A stretch of DNA of 64,000 bases, from assembly GCA_023400405.1 (NCBI GenBank), contig JAEXFD010000048.1, positions 1 to 64,000 on the forward strand, written 5' to 3'. The notes beneath the pieces were generated by a model. That model saw only the letters and a list, made by a program, of their open reading frames with translations, did not search any database and was not told where the DNA came from. This DNA comes from Pseudomonadota bacterium (GTDB taxonomy: Bacteria; Pseudomonadota; Alphaproteobacteria; Sphingomonadales; Sphingomonadaceae). Numbering within the stretch: the stretch's first letter is position 1; each line of letters opens with the position of its first letter. Shown one piece after another: positions 8,672 through 17,875 of the stretch. Both the position numbers and the translations under genes were made by a program.

Positions 8672-10165
8672 TCAATAGCCGCCCGGCGCCAAATCGCTGA
8701 ACTTGGTGAACTGGCGATCGAAGCGCAGGTCGACATGGCCGGTCGCGCCGTGGCGCTGCTTGGCGATGATCACGGTCGCGCGGTTGGCGACGCGCAGCTG
8801 CTCTTCCTGCCAGGCCTGATATTTGGCGATCTCGTCCGGCGAGGAATTGCCGTCCGGGGCCTTGGGCGCCTTGAAGTCGTGATAATATTCGTCGCGATAG
8901 ACGAACAGCACGATATCCGCGTCCTGCTCGATCGATCCCGATTCGCGCAGGTCCGATAGCTGCGGCCGCTTGTCCTCGCGGCTTTCCACCGCGCGGCTGA
9001 GCTGCGAGAGCGCCAGCACCGGCACGTTCAGCTCCTTGGCCAGCGTCTTCAGGCCGCGGCTGATCTCCGAGATTTCCTGCACGCGCCCATCGCCCTGGCT
9101 GCGGCTGGTGCCGGTGAGCAGCTGGAGATAGTCGACCACGACCAGACCGATCTTGTGCTGGCGCTTGAGCCGCCGCGCCCGGGTGCGCAGTGCCGCGATG
9201 GTGAGGCCGGGCGTATCGTCGATATAGAGCGGCAGCCGTTCGAGATCGCCCGCCGCACGCGCGAACTTCATGAATTCGCTCGACGAGATGTTGCCGGTCC
9301 GCAGCTTCTCCGACGACACCTCGGACTGTTCGGACAGGATACGCAGCGCCAGCTGGTCGGCCGACATTTCGAGGCTGAAAAAGGCGGTCGGCGCGCCGAT
9401 CGACTTGTCCTCGGGAATCCCCGCTTCCATGTCGTCCATCCAGCGCTTGGCCGCATTGAACGCCATGTTGGTGGCGAGCGAGGTCTTGCCCATGCCCGGA
9501 CGGCCGGCGAGGATCAGCAGGTCCGATCGGTTGAGGCCGCCGGTCATCGCGTTGAAGTCAGTCAGGCCGGTGGTGACGCCCGAGACGCTGCCGCCCGAAT
9601 TCATCGCCCGCTCGGTATGGCGCACCGCCACGGCCGCGGCGCGGGTGAAGCTGCGCGCGCCCGTGTCCTCGGCGCCCTTTTCGGCGACTTCGTAGAGCTT
9701 GAGCTCGGCCTGCTCGATCTGCTTGGCGGGATTGATGTCCTCGCTGGTGTCGAGCGCATTGTCGACCAGGTCGCGCCCGACGCTGACCAGCGCGCGCAGC
9801 ACTGCCAGGTCATAGACCTGGTCCGCGAACGCCTTGGCGCCGATCAGGCTCGCCGGATTGCCGGTGAGCTGGGCGAGATAGGCCGGGCCGCCCAGTTCCT
9901 TCATCGCCGGGTCCGCGGCGAACAGCGGCTTCAGCGTCACCGGATTGGCGAGCCGGTTGTCGCCGACCAGCATCGAGATCGCGTCATAGATGCGGCCATG
10001 CAGCGGCTCGAAGAAATGCTCGGGGCGCAGCTTCTGGAGCACGTCCTCGGCGACTCGATTGTCGATCATCATCGCGCCGAGCAGCGCCGCCTCGGCCTCG
10101 ACATTGGCGGGCAGGCTGGTGCCCTCGGGAATTTCGGGACTCGGAAAGGGAATGGGTTGGGCCAT
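8672..10165 (-). CDS. dnaB: Replicative DNA helicase
   Basis: 497 residues, hexameric 5'-3' helicase of the replication fork. N-terminal primase-interacting domain (NVEAEAALLGAMMIDN), then RecA-like motor with Walker A AGRPGMGKTS, Walker B VVVDYLQLL and the conserved QLSRAVE and DLRESGSIEQDAD motifs. The start at 10165 gives MAQPIPFPSPEIPEG, the expected short N-terminal extension; an in-frame ATG 14 codons upstream is possible. Divergent from the UPF0262 gene. Confidence 0.96.
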   Translation of the reverse strand: MAQPIPFPSPEIPEGTSLPANVEAEAALLGAMMIDNRVAEDVLQKLRPEHFFEPLHGRIYDAISMLVGDNRLANPVTLKPLFAADPAMKELGGPAYLAQLTGNPASLIGAKAFADQVYDLAVLRALVSVGRDLVDNALDTSEDINPAKQIEQAELKLYEVAEKGAEDTGARSFTRAAAVAVRHTERAMNSGGSVSGVTTGLTDFNAMTGGLNRSDLLILAGRPGMGKTSLATNMAFNAAKRWMDDMEAGIPEDKSIGAPTAFFSLEMSADQLALRILSEQSEVSSEKLRTGNISSSEFMKFARAAGDLERLPLYIDDTPGLTIAALRTRARRLKRQHKIGLVVVDYLQLLTGTSRSQGDGRVQEISEISRGLKTLAKELNVPVLALSQLSRAVESREDKRPQLSDLRESGSIEQDADIVLFVYRDEYYHDFKAPKAPDGNSSPDEIAKYQAWQEEQLRVANRATVIIAKQRHGATGHVDLRFDRQFTKFSDLAPGGY

Positions 10166-10248
10166 CCGGCCGCTATGCGCGCAGCCGATCACCCGCGGCA
10201 ATGGCACAGCTTGTGGAAAACGGTGATTGGCCGCAAAGCAGCGCCACC

Positions 10249-10734
10249 ATGGCCGCCGATCCGCGCATCATCGACGTCACGCTCGACGAGCGCACCATCC
10301 TGTGGCGCTCGGCCGATATCGAGCAGGAGCGCCGGATCGCGATCTTCGATCTGCTCGAAGAGAATCATTTCGCCCCCCAGCGCCGCCATGCCGATGGCTA
10401 TGCCGGCCCGTACAAGCTCCACCTCACGGTGCAGGAGGGCCGGCTGGCGCTGGAGATCCGCCGCGCCGACGGTTCGCCGCTCGAGACGATCATCCTCGGC
10501 CTCGCCGCCTTCCGCCGCCCGATCCGCGACTATTTCGCGATCTGCGACTCCTACTACCAGGCGATCCGCAACGCCGCCCCTGCCCAGATCGAGACGATCG
10601 ACATGGCCCGGCGCGGCATCCACAATGATGCGGCGACGCTGCTCAAGGAGCGGCTGGAGGGCAAGATCGACGTCGATTTCGACACCGCCCGCCGCCTGTT
10701 CACGCTGATCTGCGTGCTCCACATCAAGGGCTGA
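10249..10734 (+). CDS. UPF0262 family protein
   Basis: 161 residues, conserved uncharacterised alphaproteobacterial family UPF0262. Recognisable by RIIDVTLDE near the N-terminus, ERRIAIFDLLEENHF, and FRRPIRDYFAICDSYYQAIR. The ATG at 10249 gives the usual family length; an upstream ATG at 10201 in the same frame lies within the divergent promoter region. No known catalytic motif. Followed 3 bases later by a GH25 gene, so co-transcribed with it and with cytidine deaminase. Confidence 0.88.
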   Translation: MAADPRIIDVTLDERTILWRSADIEQERRIAIFDLLEENHFAPQRRHADGYAGPYKLHLTVQEGRLALEIRRADGSPLETIILGLAAFRRPIRDYFAICDSYYQAIRNAAPAQIETIDMARRGIHNDAATLLKERLEGKIDVDFDTARRLFTLICVLHIKG

Positions 10735-10737
10735 CGC

Positions 10738-11430
10738 GTGCGCCTGCAATTCCCTGCGCGCCCGCTGCGCTGGCTCGTGCCCGTGCTGATCCTGCTCGGC
10801 CTGGCCGGCGTCAGCCTGTGGATGTTCGCCTCGCGCTGGCGCCCTTCCCCGACCGACTATCCGGTCCAGGGCATCGACGTGAGCGAGGACCAGGGCCCGA
10901 TCGAATGGTGGTCGGCCAAGGACGCGGGCGTCCAGTTCGCCTATCTGCGCGCGACCAGCGGCGCCGAGGGACGCGACGCGGCTTTTGCCGAGAACTGGCG
11001 TGGGGCAGGACAAGCCGGCGTGCGCCGCGGCGCGCTCCACGTCTATTCACTCTGCCAGCCCGCCGCCGCCCAGGCGGGCAATTTCATCAGCACGGTCCCC
11101 CGCCCCGACGACCAGCTCCCGCCCGCAGTCGAGCTCGACTTCTCGGGCGATTGCCCCGCCCGTCCCGATCGCGCCGCGCTGATCGGCGAGCTCGGCCATT
11201 TCCTCGCGGCGATCGAGACGCATATCGGCAAGCCGGCGATCCTGCTCGTCTCGCCCGGCTTCGAATCCGATTATCGCGTCGCTGAGCCTTTCCCGCGCCT
11301 GCTCTGGGCGCGCCAGTCCTTCATCGCCCCATGGTATTTCGCGCGGCCCTGGACGATATGGCAGGCATCGCGCCTACGCCGGATCGACGGCGTCGGCACC
11401 CCCGTGCATTGGGACGTGATGGCCAAGTGA
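10738..11430 (+). CDS. Glycoside hydrolase family 25 (lysozyme-like), membrane-anchored
   Basis: 230 residues with GTG start 3 bases after UPF0262. A signal-anchor helix (about residues 11-31, RWLVPVLILLGLAGVSLWMF) precedes a GH25 muramidase domain: GIDVSEDQGPIEW (first catalytic Asp region), FAYLRATSG, the acidic pair in PAVELDF, and the C-terminal WQAS. It would act on peptidoglycan in the periplasm. The domain is short for GH25 but all main motifs are present. It overlaps the deaminase start by GTGA. The association with nucleotide salvage looks incidental. Confidence 0.85.
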   Translation: MRLQFPARPLRWLVPVLILLGLAGVSLWMFASRWRPSPTDYPVQGIDVSEDQGPIEWWSAKDAGVQFAYLRATSGAEGRDAAFAENWRGAGQAGVRRGALHVYSLCQPAAAQAGNFISTVPRPDDQLPPAVELDFSGDCPARPDRAALIGELGHFLAAIETHIGKPAILLVSPGFESDYRVAEPFPRLLWARQSFIAPWYFARPWTIWQASRLRRIDGVGTPVHWDVMAK

Positions 11431-11867
11431 CGCAAGTGAGCCCCCAGGCGCTGATCGCCGCCGCCCGCGAGGCGGCCAAGACCGCCTATGCCCCCTATTC
11501 GCGCTTCGCCGTCGGCGCCGCCGTGCTGCTGAGCGACGGCAGCGTGATCACCGGCGCCAATTTCGAAAATGCCAGCTACGGCCTGTCGCTCTGTGCCGAG
11601 ACGGTGGCGCTCGCCAAGGCGGGCACCGAAGGCCGCCTCGCCGACGTCGTCGCGATCGGCGTGATCGGCGGCCGGATGGACCATGCCGACACCGCGCCGG
11701 TGAGCCCCTGCGGCCGCTGCCGCCAGATCCTCAACGAAGCCGCCCAACTCGGCGGCCGCGACCTGCCGGTCTTCTGCGGCGGCGCGACGGGCGAGGAGAT
11801 TGCCGAGTACCGGCTGTCGGAATTGCTGCCGGCTGCGTTCGGGCCGAAGGATCTTGGGCTGATCTAG
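11427..11867 (+). CDS. cdd: Cytidine deaminase
   Basis: 146 residues, deaminates cytidine and deoxycytidine to uridine forms in pyrimidine salvage. Zinc site C56-A-E58 and P-C95-G-R-C98, the homotetrameric type. N-terminal AYAPYSRFAVGAAV is diagnostic. The GTG start overlaps the GH25 stop codon (GTGA), so translation is coupled. The C-terminus ends in LLPAAFGPKDLG as in many family members. Confidence 0.94.
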   Translation: MTQVSPQALIAAAREAAKTAYAPYSRFAVGAAVLLSDGSVITGANFENASYGLSLCAETVALAKAGTEGRLADVVAIGVIGGRMDHADTAPVSPCGRCRQILNEAAQLGGRDLPVFCGGATGEEIAEYRLSELLPAAFGPKDLGLI

Positions 11868-11961
11868 TCGGTGGAACCGTCCCAAGCCGTATTCTCACGA
11901 CGGCCTGTCCCAAAAAACCCAACCGTACCTAGATCCGTCTACGCGTTGAGAGGCTCGACCT

Positions 11962-12378
11962 GTGGAACATGTGTACCTCCTGCATCACGTTCGTGAAGAC
12001 GACGAGTTTGGAGAGGATGCAAAATTGATCGGCGTGTATCGAAGCCAGGCCATCGCAGAGCTTGCGATTGATCGGCTTTCTTCGCTGCCCGGTTTCCGGG
12101 ACTACCCTGCGGGCTTCGAGATCGACAAATGGACGCTAGACCAGGATCACTGGGAGGAAGGGTTCGTCCGTTTGATCGGCATTTTAATTCCGGTCGAAAA
12201 GGACGGCGCTGAGATATTGTGCCCGGTTCAATCGGAGCTACTTGCAGATGGCCGCTTCGAAGTGATCGGGCCGATGCCCGATGATGAGATTTGGCGCTAT
12301 CCGCCCGGCACGGTTGTGCGCTGTGAAGTTCAACGGCTGGAAGATGGCGACGCGCTTATCGCCGTCTCTCGCGCTTAG
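11962..12378 (+). CDS. DUF7336-like hypothetical protein
   Basis: 138 residues with GTG start. The first ~70 residues (VYLLHH, IGVYRSQAIAELAIDRL, PGFRDYPAGFEID, LDQDHWEEGF) match the pattern of DUF7336, a small domain found in orphan proteins and immunity-like loci. The second half is unassigned. The DNA is visibly less GC-rich than neighbouring core genes, consistent with acquisition. Function unknown; no membrane segment or signal peptide. Confidence 0.6.
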   Translation: MEHVYLLHHVREDDEFGEDAKLIGVYRSQAIAELAIDRLSSLPGFRDYPAGFEIDKWTLDQDHWEEGFVRLIGILIPVEKDGAEILCPVQSELLADGRFEVIGPMPDDEIWRYPPGTVVRCEVQRLEDGDALIAVSRA

Positions 12379-12414
12379 ATTTGCGACGAACGCCTTCCAC
12401 CTAACTCCGACGGT

Positions 12415-12717
12415 TCAGACTTCGCCGGCCCCCTCGCTCATTATCGCGCGTTGCAACTCGGGATCGATTCCGATCCACGTCGTCGTTCGCCGGAGCTCCA
12501 ATTCGACGCCCTGCTCGCGAGCCGCATCTCTGATCTGCTTGAACCAGGCCGGATAGGACCATTCGCGGGGCTTGGGCCCGTAAAGTCGGAGCTGCTCGGC
12601 ATCCCACCCGACCTGCATCGCCTCACGGTAGACATAGGGAAACTCGGCGGTCGCCGGCTTCACCCATAGCGACCCGCCGTCATCGATCCCGACGCTATCG
12701 ATCGCATCCTTCCGCAT
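12415..12717 (-). CDS. Small hypothetical protein
   Basis: 100 residues, not recognised. Start at 12717 preceded by GGAGG, giving MRKDAIDSVG. It is rich in aromatic residues (WVKPATAEFPYVYREAM, REWSYPAWFKQI), resembling small soluble proteins of the integron-cassette or immunity type, but no family can be named. Convergent with the DUF7336-like gene and separated from it by 36 bp. Confidence 0.5.
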   Translation of the reverse strand: MRKDAIDSVGIDDGGSLWVKPATAEFPYVYREAMQVGWDAEQLRLYGPKPREWSYPAWFKQIRDAAREQGVELELRRTTTWIGIDPELQRAIMSEGAGEV

Positions 12718-12779
12718 CGCGCCTCCACGCGCAGGATGCAGCTCGCGCCATCCGCTGACAATAGTCGCTTGCCAATGCC

Positions 12780-14645
12780 CTAAGCCGCAATCGCCTCCAG
12801 CGCCTCGCTCGCTTCCATCCACACCCCCTCGGCCGCCTCGATCCGCGCTTCGAGTTCGGCGCGGCGCTTCATCAGTTCGGTCATGGTCAGCCCGGCCAGC
12901 GCCTTGTCCGCGCTTGCCGGATCGAACATCGCCCGGTCGATCGCGCTGCGCTGCTCGGTCAGCCGGGCGAGTTCGGTCTCGGCCGACTTCGCCGCGTTGC
13001 GCAGCGCCTGGCTCTTCTCGCGCGCCTCGGCGGCGGCGCGGCGGGCTTCCTTCTTGTCGGGCTTGGCCGCCTTGGCGGGGGCGCCCTCCTTGCTCAGCAC
13101 GAACGCGATGTAATTGTCGAGCGTGCCGTCGAACTCCTTCGCCGTGCCGGCATCGACCAGCACCAGCCGGTCCGCGGTCATCTCGAGCATGTGGCGATCG
13201 TGGCTGACGATCACCACCGCGCCCGAATAGGCGGCGAGCGCCTGGATCAGCGCCTCGCGCGCATCGACGTCCAAATGGTTGGTCGGTTCGTCGAGGATCA
13301 GCATGTGCGGCGCGTCGCGGGTGATCAGCGCCAGCGCCAGTCGCGCGCGCTCGCCGCCCGAAAGCTTGCCGACCTGAGTCGTCGCCTTCTGCCCCTCGAA
13401 GCCGAAGCGGCCGAGCTGCGCGCGTACTGCCGATTGGCTCGCGCCCTTCATCAGCCGCGTCATATGCTCGAGCGGGGTCTCGCTGCGATCGAGCTCCTCG
13501 ACCTGATATTGGGTGAAATAGCCGACGCGCATCTTGCCGCTGGCGTTCATCGCCCCGTCCATCGGCGCGAGCTGGGCGGCGAGCAGCCGCGCCAGCGTGG
13601 TCTTGCCGTTGCCGTTGCGGCCGAGCAGCGCCACGCGGTCGTCCGGATCGAGCCGCAGGTTCAGCCGCTGGAGCACCGGCGTCTCGCCATAGCCGACGCT
13701 CGCCATGTCGAGCGTGATCAGCGGCGGGCGCAGCTCGTCGGGGCTGGGAAAATCGAAATGGAGCGAGGGATCGTCGACCAGCTCGGCGATCGGCTGCATC
13801 CGCGCCAGCGCTTTGGCGCGCGACTGGGCCTGTTTCGCGGTCGAGGCGCGCGCCGAGTTGCGGGCGATATAGTCCTGCAGCTTCTCGCGCTCGGCCTGCT
13901 GCTTGGCGCGCGCCGAGGCGAGCTGGGCCTGGCGCTCGGCGCGCTGGCGCTCGAACGCGTCATAGCCGCCCGGATAGAGCGTCAGCTTGCCGCCCGAGAG
14001 GTGCAGGATGTTGTCGACGACATTGTTGAGGAAATCGCGCTCGTGGCTGACCAGCAGGATCGTCGCGGGATAGGATTTGAGGAAATCCTCGAGCCACAGC
14101 ACCGCTTCCAGGTCGAGATGGTTCGAAGGCTCGTCGAGCAGCAGCAGGTCTGGCTGCGAGAAGAGCAGGCTCGCCAGCGCGACGCGCATCCGCCAGCCGC
14201 CCGAAAAGCTTTCGAGCGGGCGGTGCTGCGCTTCCTCGTCGAAGCCAAGGCCGACCAGGATCTGCGCCGCCCGGCTCGGCGCCGAATAGGCGTCGATCGC
14301 GATCAGCCGCTCATGGACTTCGCCCAGCCGATCGGGATCGTGGCTGGTCTCGCTCTCAGCGAGCAGCGCCGCGCGCTCGGTATCGGCGGCGAGCACCGTC
14401 TCGAACGGCGTTGCATCGCCCCCCGGTGCTTCCTGCGCGATATAGCCCAGCCGCGATCCGCGCGGCATCTCGGCGGCGCCGAGGTCCGGCTCGAGCATCC
14501 CGGCGATCACACGCACCAGCGTCGTCTTGCCGGCGCCGTTGCGGCCGATCAGCCCGATCCGCCCGCGCGGCGGCAGTTTGGCCGTGGCGCCGTCGAGGAT
14601 CGTCCGCCCGCCGAGGCGCACCGTGATATCGTTGAGATTGAGCAT
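12780..14645 (-). CDS. ABC-F family ATPase
   Basis: 621 residues with two ABC modules and no membrane domain, an ABC-F translation factor of the YheS/Uup type. First module: Walker A GRNGAGKTT, signature SFSGGWRMR, Walker B LLLLDEPSNHLDL. Second: GRNGNGKTT, signature KLSGGERAR, LILDEPTNHLDV. The linker of charged residues around 250-290 corresponds to the P-site tRNA interaction motif. A C-terminal coiled coil (from about residue 535, rich in A, E, R and K) could bind nucleic acid. Acts on ribosomes; precise role unknown. Confidence 0.92.
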   Translation of the reverse strand: MLNLNDITVRLGGRTILDGATAKLPPRGRIGLIGRNGAGKTTLVRVIAGMLEPDLGAAEMPRGSRLGYIAQEAPGGDATPFETVLAADTERAALLAESETSHDPDRLGEVHERLIAIDAYSAPSRAAQILVGLGFDEEAQHRPLESFSGGWRMRVALASLLFSQPDLLLLDEPSNHLDLEAVLWLEDFLKSYPATILLVSHERDFLNNVVDNILHLSGGKLTLYPGGYDAFERQRAERQAQLASARAKQQAEREKLQDYIARNSARASTAKQAQSRAKALARMQPIAELVDDPSLHFDFPSPDELRPPLITLDMASVGYGETPVLQRLNLRLDPDDRVALLGRNGNGKTTLARLLAAQLAPMDGAMNASGKMRVGYFTQYQVEELDRSETPLEHMTRLMKGASQSAVRAQLGRFGFEGQKATTQVGKLSGGERARLALALITRDAPHMLILDEPTNHLDVDAREALIQALAAYSGAVVIVSHDRHMLEMTADRLVLVDAGTAKEFDGTLDNYIAFVLSKEGAPAKAAKPDKKEARRAAAEAREKSQALRNAAKSAETELARLTEQRSAIDRAMFDPASADKALAGLTMTELMKRRAELEARIEAAEGVWMEASEALEAIAA

Positions 14646-14780
14646 GGCGCGCCCCTAGCAGCACCGGGGCCGATCCCCAAGCGGGGGATGCGGTGAGGTC
14701 ACTGGGGTGGGGAGTATCGGGACCGCGGCGGAAAGCGCCTCAATAGCAGACATGTCTCCTGTGAGAGCTTTGGTCCCTGC

Positions 14781-15248
14781 TCACTGCCGGGAATGGGGCT
14801 GAATTAAAATGAGGGAGAACAGCGTCGCGCAAACCGCAACGGCGAGGATAAGGCCTAGGATTAGCTGCTGGCGCAAGGCACGCTGGTGATCGTCAGCAGC
14901 GGGCCCGGCAGACAGAAGAGCGGCTAGCCACGTTACCAATACTACGATGGCGTCTGGCAGGGCAAACACCATGATTTCACCGCGAGAAGGAGGTCGGTCA
15001 ACGAGTGGTGTGAAGAAGATGCCGACGTTCACCATCAGCGCGAAAGCAAGCGCAATCCGTGGCCACCGCTCTTTGGGAAATGCCTTCGCGCCGGTTTGAT
15101 ATATGAACACGAGACAGGCGGCAGCGGTTACGATGCGAAGGGTTGTTACTGCCGGAAGTCCGAGTTCAGCCTCCAACGTGAAAGCCGTTACAAGCAGCGC
15201 CGCGAGGCCAAGAATTATCAAGCTGGCGTACCGAACCCTCTTTCCCAA
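14781..15248 (-). CDS. Four-helix membrane protein, unknown
   Basis: 155 residues when started at the TTG at 15248, which follows a strong GGGAGGA; a GTG at 15311 would add 21 poor residues. Four hydrophobic segments are visible (ASLIILGLAALLVTAF, IVTAAACLVFIYQT, ALAFALMVNVGIFF/IVVLVTWLAALL, LILGLILAVAVCATLF). No conserved motif recognised. The DNA is less GC-rich than its neighbours, suggesting it is a strain-variable gene. Confidence 0.55.
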   Translation of the reverse strand: MGKRVRYASLIILGLAALLVTAFTLEAELGLPAVTTLRIVTAAACLVFIYQTGAKAFPKERWPRIALAFALMVNVGIFFTPLVDRPPSRGEIMVFALPDAIVVLVTWLAALLSAGPAADDHQRALRQQLILGLILAVAVCATLFSLILIQPHSRQ

Positions 15249-15344
15249 CGCGTCCTCCCGCGAGCACTTGAGCCTCAACGCTCCAATATTATTCAGACGT
15301 CCGCTTTCCACCTAATTCGCAACGCCCCTATGCCGGGCTAGCAG

Positions 15345-16085
15345 CTAGCTGCCAGCCCCAGATCGCAGCCGTTCGATCGTCTGCCGCTCAAAGGCCTTCG
15401 GATCCCGCCCCGCAGCCCGCAGCATTTCCTCGTCCAGCCTCAGCGCGACGCTGCCGTCGGCGAGCATGAGACCGGTATCGCAGGCGGAGACCAGGGTGCC
15501 GAGATCGTGCAGCGCGGTGACGAGCGTCAGCCCTCCGTCGACGCGCTGCCGCAACGCCTCGCGCAGATCGAAGGCCGCGAGCGGATCGAGCCAGTTGAAC
15601 GGCTCGTCGAGCACCACGAGCGCGTGCCCGCCCGCGAACGCCGCCGCGATGGCGATCCGCTGGCGCATCCCGGCCGAACAATTTCCGATCCACTGATCGA
15701 GCAGCGGCGCCAGGCCCAGTGCCTCGTGCAGCGATCCCAGGCGAAACAGCACTTCCTCGATGCTTCCGCCCACGAGCTCAAGGACATCGCGCCCGCGCAA
15801 AACGTCCGGCAATTTGTCGGCAGGCGGCGCGAAGCCGAAGCGCAGCGCCCGCGCCATGCGATCCTGGCCCAGTTCGTCGCCGTCGATCCGGCAAGACCCG
15901 CCATCAAAGGCCAGCCGGCCCGCGAGCGCGCGCAACAGGCTGGTCTTGCCCGATCCGTTGGCGCCGATCAGGCCAAACCACGATCCGTGCGCGACCGTCA
16001 GATCCACGTCGCGCACGACGCGCTGTCCGTTCCGTTCGACGGCCACCGCCGCCAGGTCGATCGCCGGGGTCACGCCAGCAGCCAT
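15345..16085 (-). CDS. ABC transporter ATP-binding protein
   Basis: 246 residues. Walker A GANGSGKTS, signature CSAGMRQRIAI (LSGGQ replaced by CSAGM, as in haem-exporter CcmA-like and drug-exporter subunits), Walker B LVVLDEPFNWLD, H-loop ALHDLG. Pairs with the membrane gene just upstream, which it overlaps by 16 bases. Substrate unknown. The divergent signature is functional in the CcmA-like group but should lower confidence in transferring any export function. Confidence 0.85.
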   Translation of the reverse strand: MAAGVTPAIDLAAVAVERNGQRVVRDVDLTVAHGSWFGLIGANGSGKTSLLRALAGRLAFDGGSCRIDGDELGQDRMARALRFGFAPPADKLPDVLRGRDVLELVGGSIEEVLFRLGSLHEALGLAPLLDQWIGNCSAGMRQRIAIAAAFAGGHALVVLDEPFNWLDPLAAFDLREALRQRVDGGLTLVTALHDLGTLVSACDTGLMLADGSVALRLDEEMLRAAGRDPKAFERQTIERLRSGAGS

Positions 16086-17050
16086 GTCTTGCGGTCTCCG
16101 CGACGGTGCAGCTGCCAGAGGAGAAGCGGCACGATGACGGGCAGCACCACCGGCATCGCATAGGCGACCAGCAACCAGAATCCGGCGACGATCGAGGCGA
16201 GGAAATCGGCCCCTCGCTTGCCGTGCAGCCGGTAAGCGAGGATGCGCAGGGTCAGGACCAGCATCACCGCGGCACAAGCGACCACGCAGATGCCGGCCGC
16301 CAGCGGCCCGAGCCCGATCCAGCATCCCGGCACCGCCAACAAGGCGAAGCACGCCAGGCCCTTGGCATGATGAACGATGATGCGGCGCGCCCCCTGCCCG
16401 GCGATCGCCATGAAGCGCACGGTGGCGTCGTCGATGCGGGCCAGCATCAGCGCCAGCAGCGCCGCCTCGACTCCGATCACGGCAAGCGCGCCCTTGTCCA
16501 GCATGCGCGCCGCCAGCGCGGAGAGGAACAGGACCGCGGCGGCCGACAGCCCGGCGACGGGCTCCCTCAGCCATGCCCTGAGGGTCCATCCCGGCCTATT
16601 CCCGCCGCGGATGCGCATCGGCACGCGAAGGCCACCCGTCGTGGCGGCGATCAGGGCCCCGGCGAGATAGGCGGGCACGCCGACCCCCAGCAATGGCGGC
16701 CGGACGATCAGCGTCACCGCGATTCCCGCCGCCAGCCCCAGGCCGTGACACGCCATCCAATAGCGCCGGCGTTCGCTTGGGTTCAGTGCGTCGGCGGCAA
16801 GCAATCCATCGGACCCGTGAAAGGCCAGCCGCGCCGCAACCACGCGTCCCGTGCCGAAGCCCAGCGCAGCGCCGGCGACGAGCGCGGCCCAGGCCGCAAT
16901 CGTCCAGGGGCGCTCCACCGCCCAGGCGCGAAGCCCCGCCACGGCCCCGATCAGCATGCATGCGGCGACGACCCAGTCAGACCGCCGCACCAGCGTCGCG
17001 CGGACGGTGTTCCAGGCGACGATGCGATCGTGGCGAATCAGGCGGCTCAC
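16070..17050 (-). CDS. ABC transporter permease-like membrane protein
   Basis: 326 residues with about eight hydrophobic segments (for example ACMLIGAVAGLRAW, IAAWAALVAGAALGFG, LGLAAGIAVTLIV, PLAAGICVVACAAVMLVL, FWLLVAYAMPVVLPVIVPLL). The family is not recognisable to me; its position as translationally coupled partner of the ATP-binding gene identifies it as the permease. No signal peptide. Possibly an exporter of ABC-2 type. Confidence 0.7.
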   Translation of the reverse strand: MSRLIRHDRIVAWNTVRATLVRRSDWVVAACMLIGAVAGLRAWAVERPWTIAAWAALVAGAALGFGTGRVVAARLAFHGSDGLLAADALNPSERRRYWMACHGLGLAAGIAVTLIVRPPLLGVGVPAYLAGALIAATTGGLRVPMRIRGGNRPGWTLRAWLREPVAGLSAAAVLFLSALAARMLDKGALAVIGVEAALLALMLARIDDATVRFMAIAGQGARRIIVHHAKGLACFALLAVPGCWIGLGPLAAGICVVACAAVMLVLTLRILAYRLHGKRGADFLASIVAGFWLLVAYAMPVVLPVIVPLLLWQLHRRGDRKTWLLA

Positions 17051-17206
17051 TTCATTCCGCCGATCGCGCGCACGAATCCCCCGCCCATCCGGTCACTCTA
17101 GGTTCTCCGATGCGCAAGCCAAGCCAGAGTTGCGCCCCAGGGCCTTGCCGAGCGCGACCGCGCCTACCCCCTTGCGCCGCGCCGCGTCAGCCGCGAAACC
17201 GGCTCC

Positions 17207-17758
17207 ATGATCCTTTCCGACCGCTGGATTCGCGAACAAGCCCTCTCCACCGGCATGATCGAGCCGTTCGTCGAGGCGCAGCGCCGCGAAGGCTGCATCA
17301 GCTACGGCCTGTCGTCCTACGGCTATGACGCGCGCGTCGCCGACGAGTTCAAGATCTTCACCAATGTCGATTCGGCCGTGGTCGATCCGAAGGACTTCGC
17401 CGCGAACAGCTTCGTCGATCGCAAGACCGATGTCTGCGTGATCCCGCCGAACAGCTTCGCGCTGGCACGCACGGTCGAATATTTCCGGGTGCCGCGCGAC
17501 GTGCTGGTGATCTGCCTGGGCAAATCGACCTATGCGCGCTGCGGGATCATCGTCAACGTGACGCCCCTCGAGCCCGAATGGGAGGGCCATGTCACGCTCG
17601 AATTCTCGAACACGACGCCGCTCCCCGCCAAGATCTATGCCAATGAGGGCGCTTGCCAGTTCCTGTTCCTCAAGGGCGATCAGCCCTGCGAGACCAGCTA
17701 TGCCGATCGCGCCGGCAAATATATGGGCCAGCGCGGCGTTACTCTGCCGCGGCTCTGA
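17207..17758 (+). CDS. dcd: dCTP deaminase
   Basis: 183 residues, converts dCTP to dUTP in thymidylate supply. Typical N-terminus MILSDRWIRE, substrate motif GKSTYARCG, and catalytic Glu in PLEPEWEGHVTLEFSN; C-terminal nucleotide lid ADRAGKYMGQRGVTLPR. Full length. Monocistronic; the region before it (17051-17206) shows no gene. Confidence 0.95.
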   Translation: MILSDRWIREQALSTGMIEPFVEAQRREGCISYGLSSYGYDARVADEFKIFTNVDSAVVDPKDFAANSFVDRKTDVCVIPPNSFALARTVEYFRVPRDVLVICLGKSTYARCGIIVNVTPLEPEWEGHVTLEFSNTTPLPAKIYANEGACQFLFLKGDQPCETSYADRAGKYMGQRGVTLPRL

Positions 17759-17799
17759 GCCGGGCCGCCAGCACAGACCTTCGCTGCCGATACGGAAAA

Positions 17800-17821
17800 G
17801 GCGCCGGAGCTCCCCGGCGCC
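17800..17821 (-). terminator. Terminator of the TPR gene
   Basis: Perfect stem GGCGCCGG / CCGGCGCC (17800-17807, 17814-17821) with a 6-nt loop. Read on the minus strand it is followed by TTTTCC, and it lies 55 bp beyond the TPR gene, so it fits a Rho-independent terminator; it may also stop dcd transcripts. Confidence 0.7.
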
Positions 17822-17875
17822 ACTTGCTGTCGCTTGTCGGCGGGCGGCTCGATCGAGCCGCCGTCGCCTGTGGGT

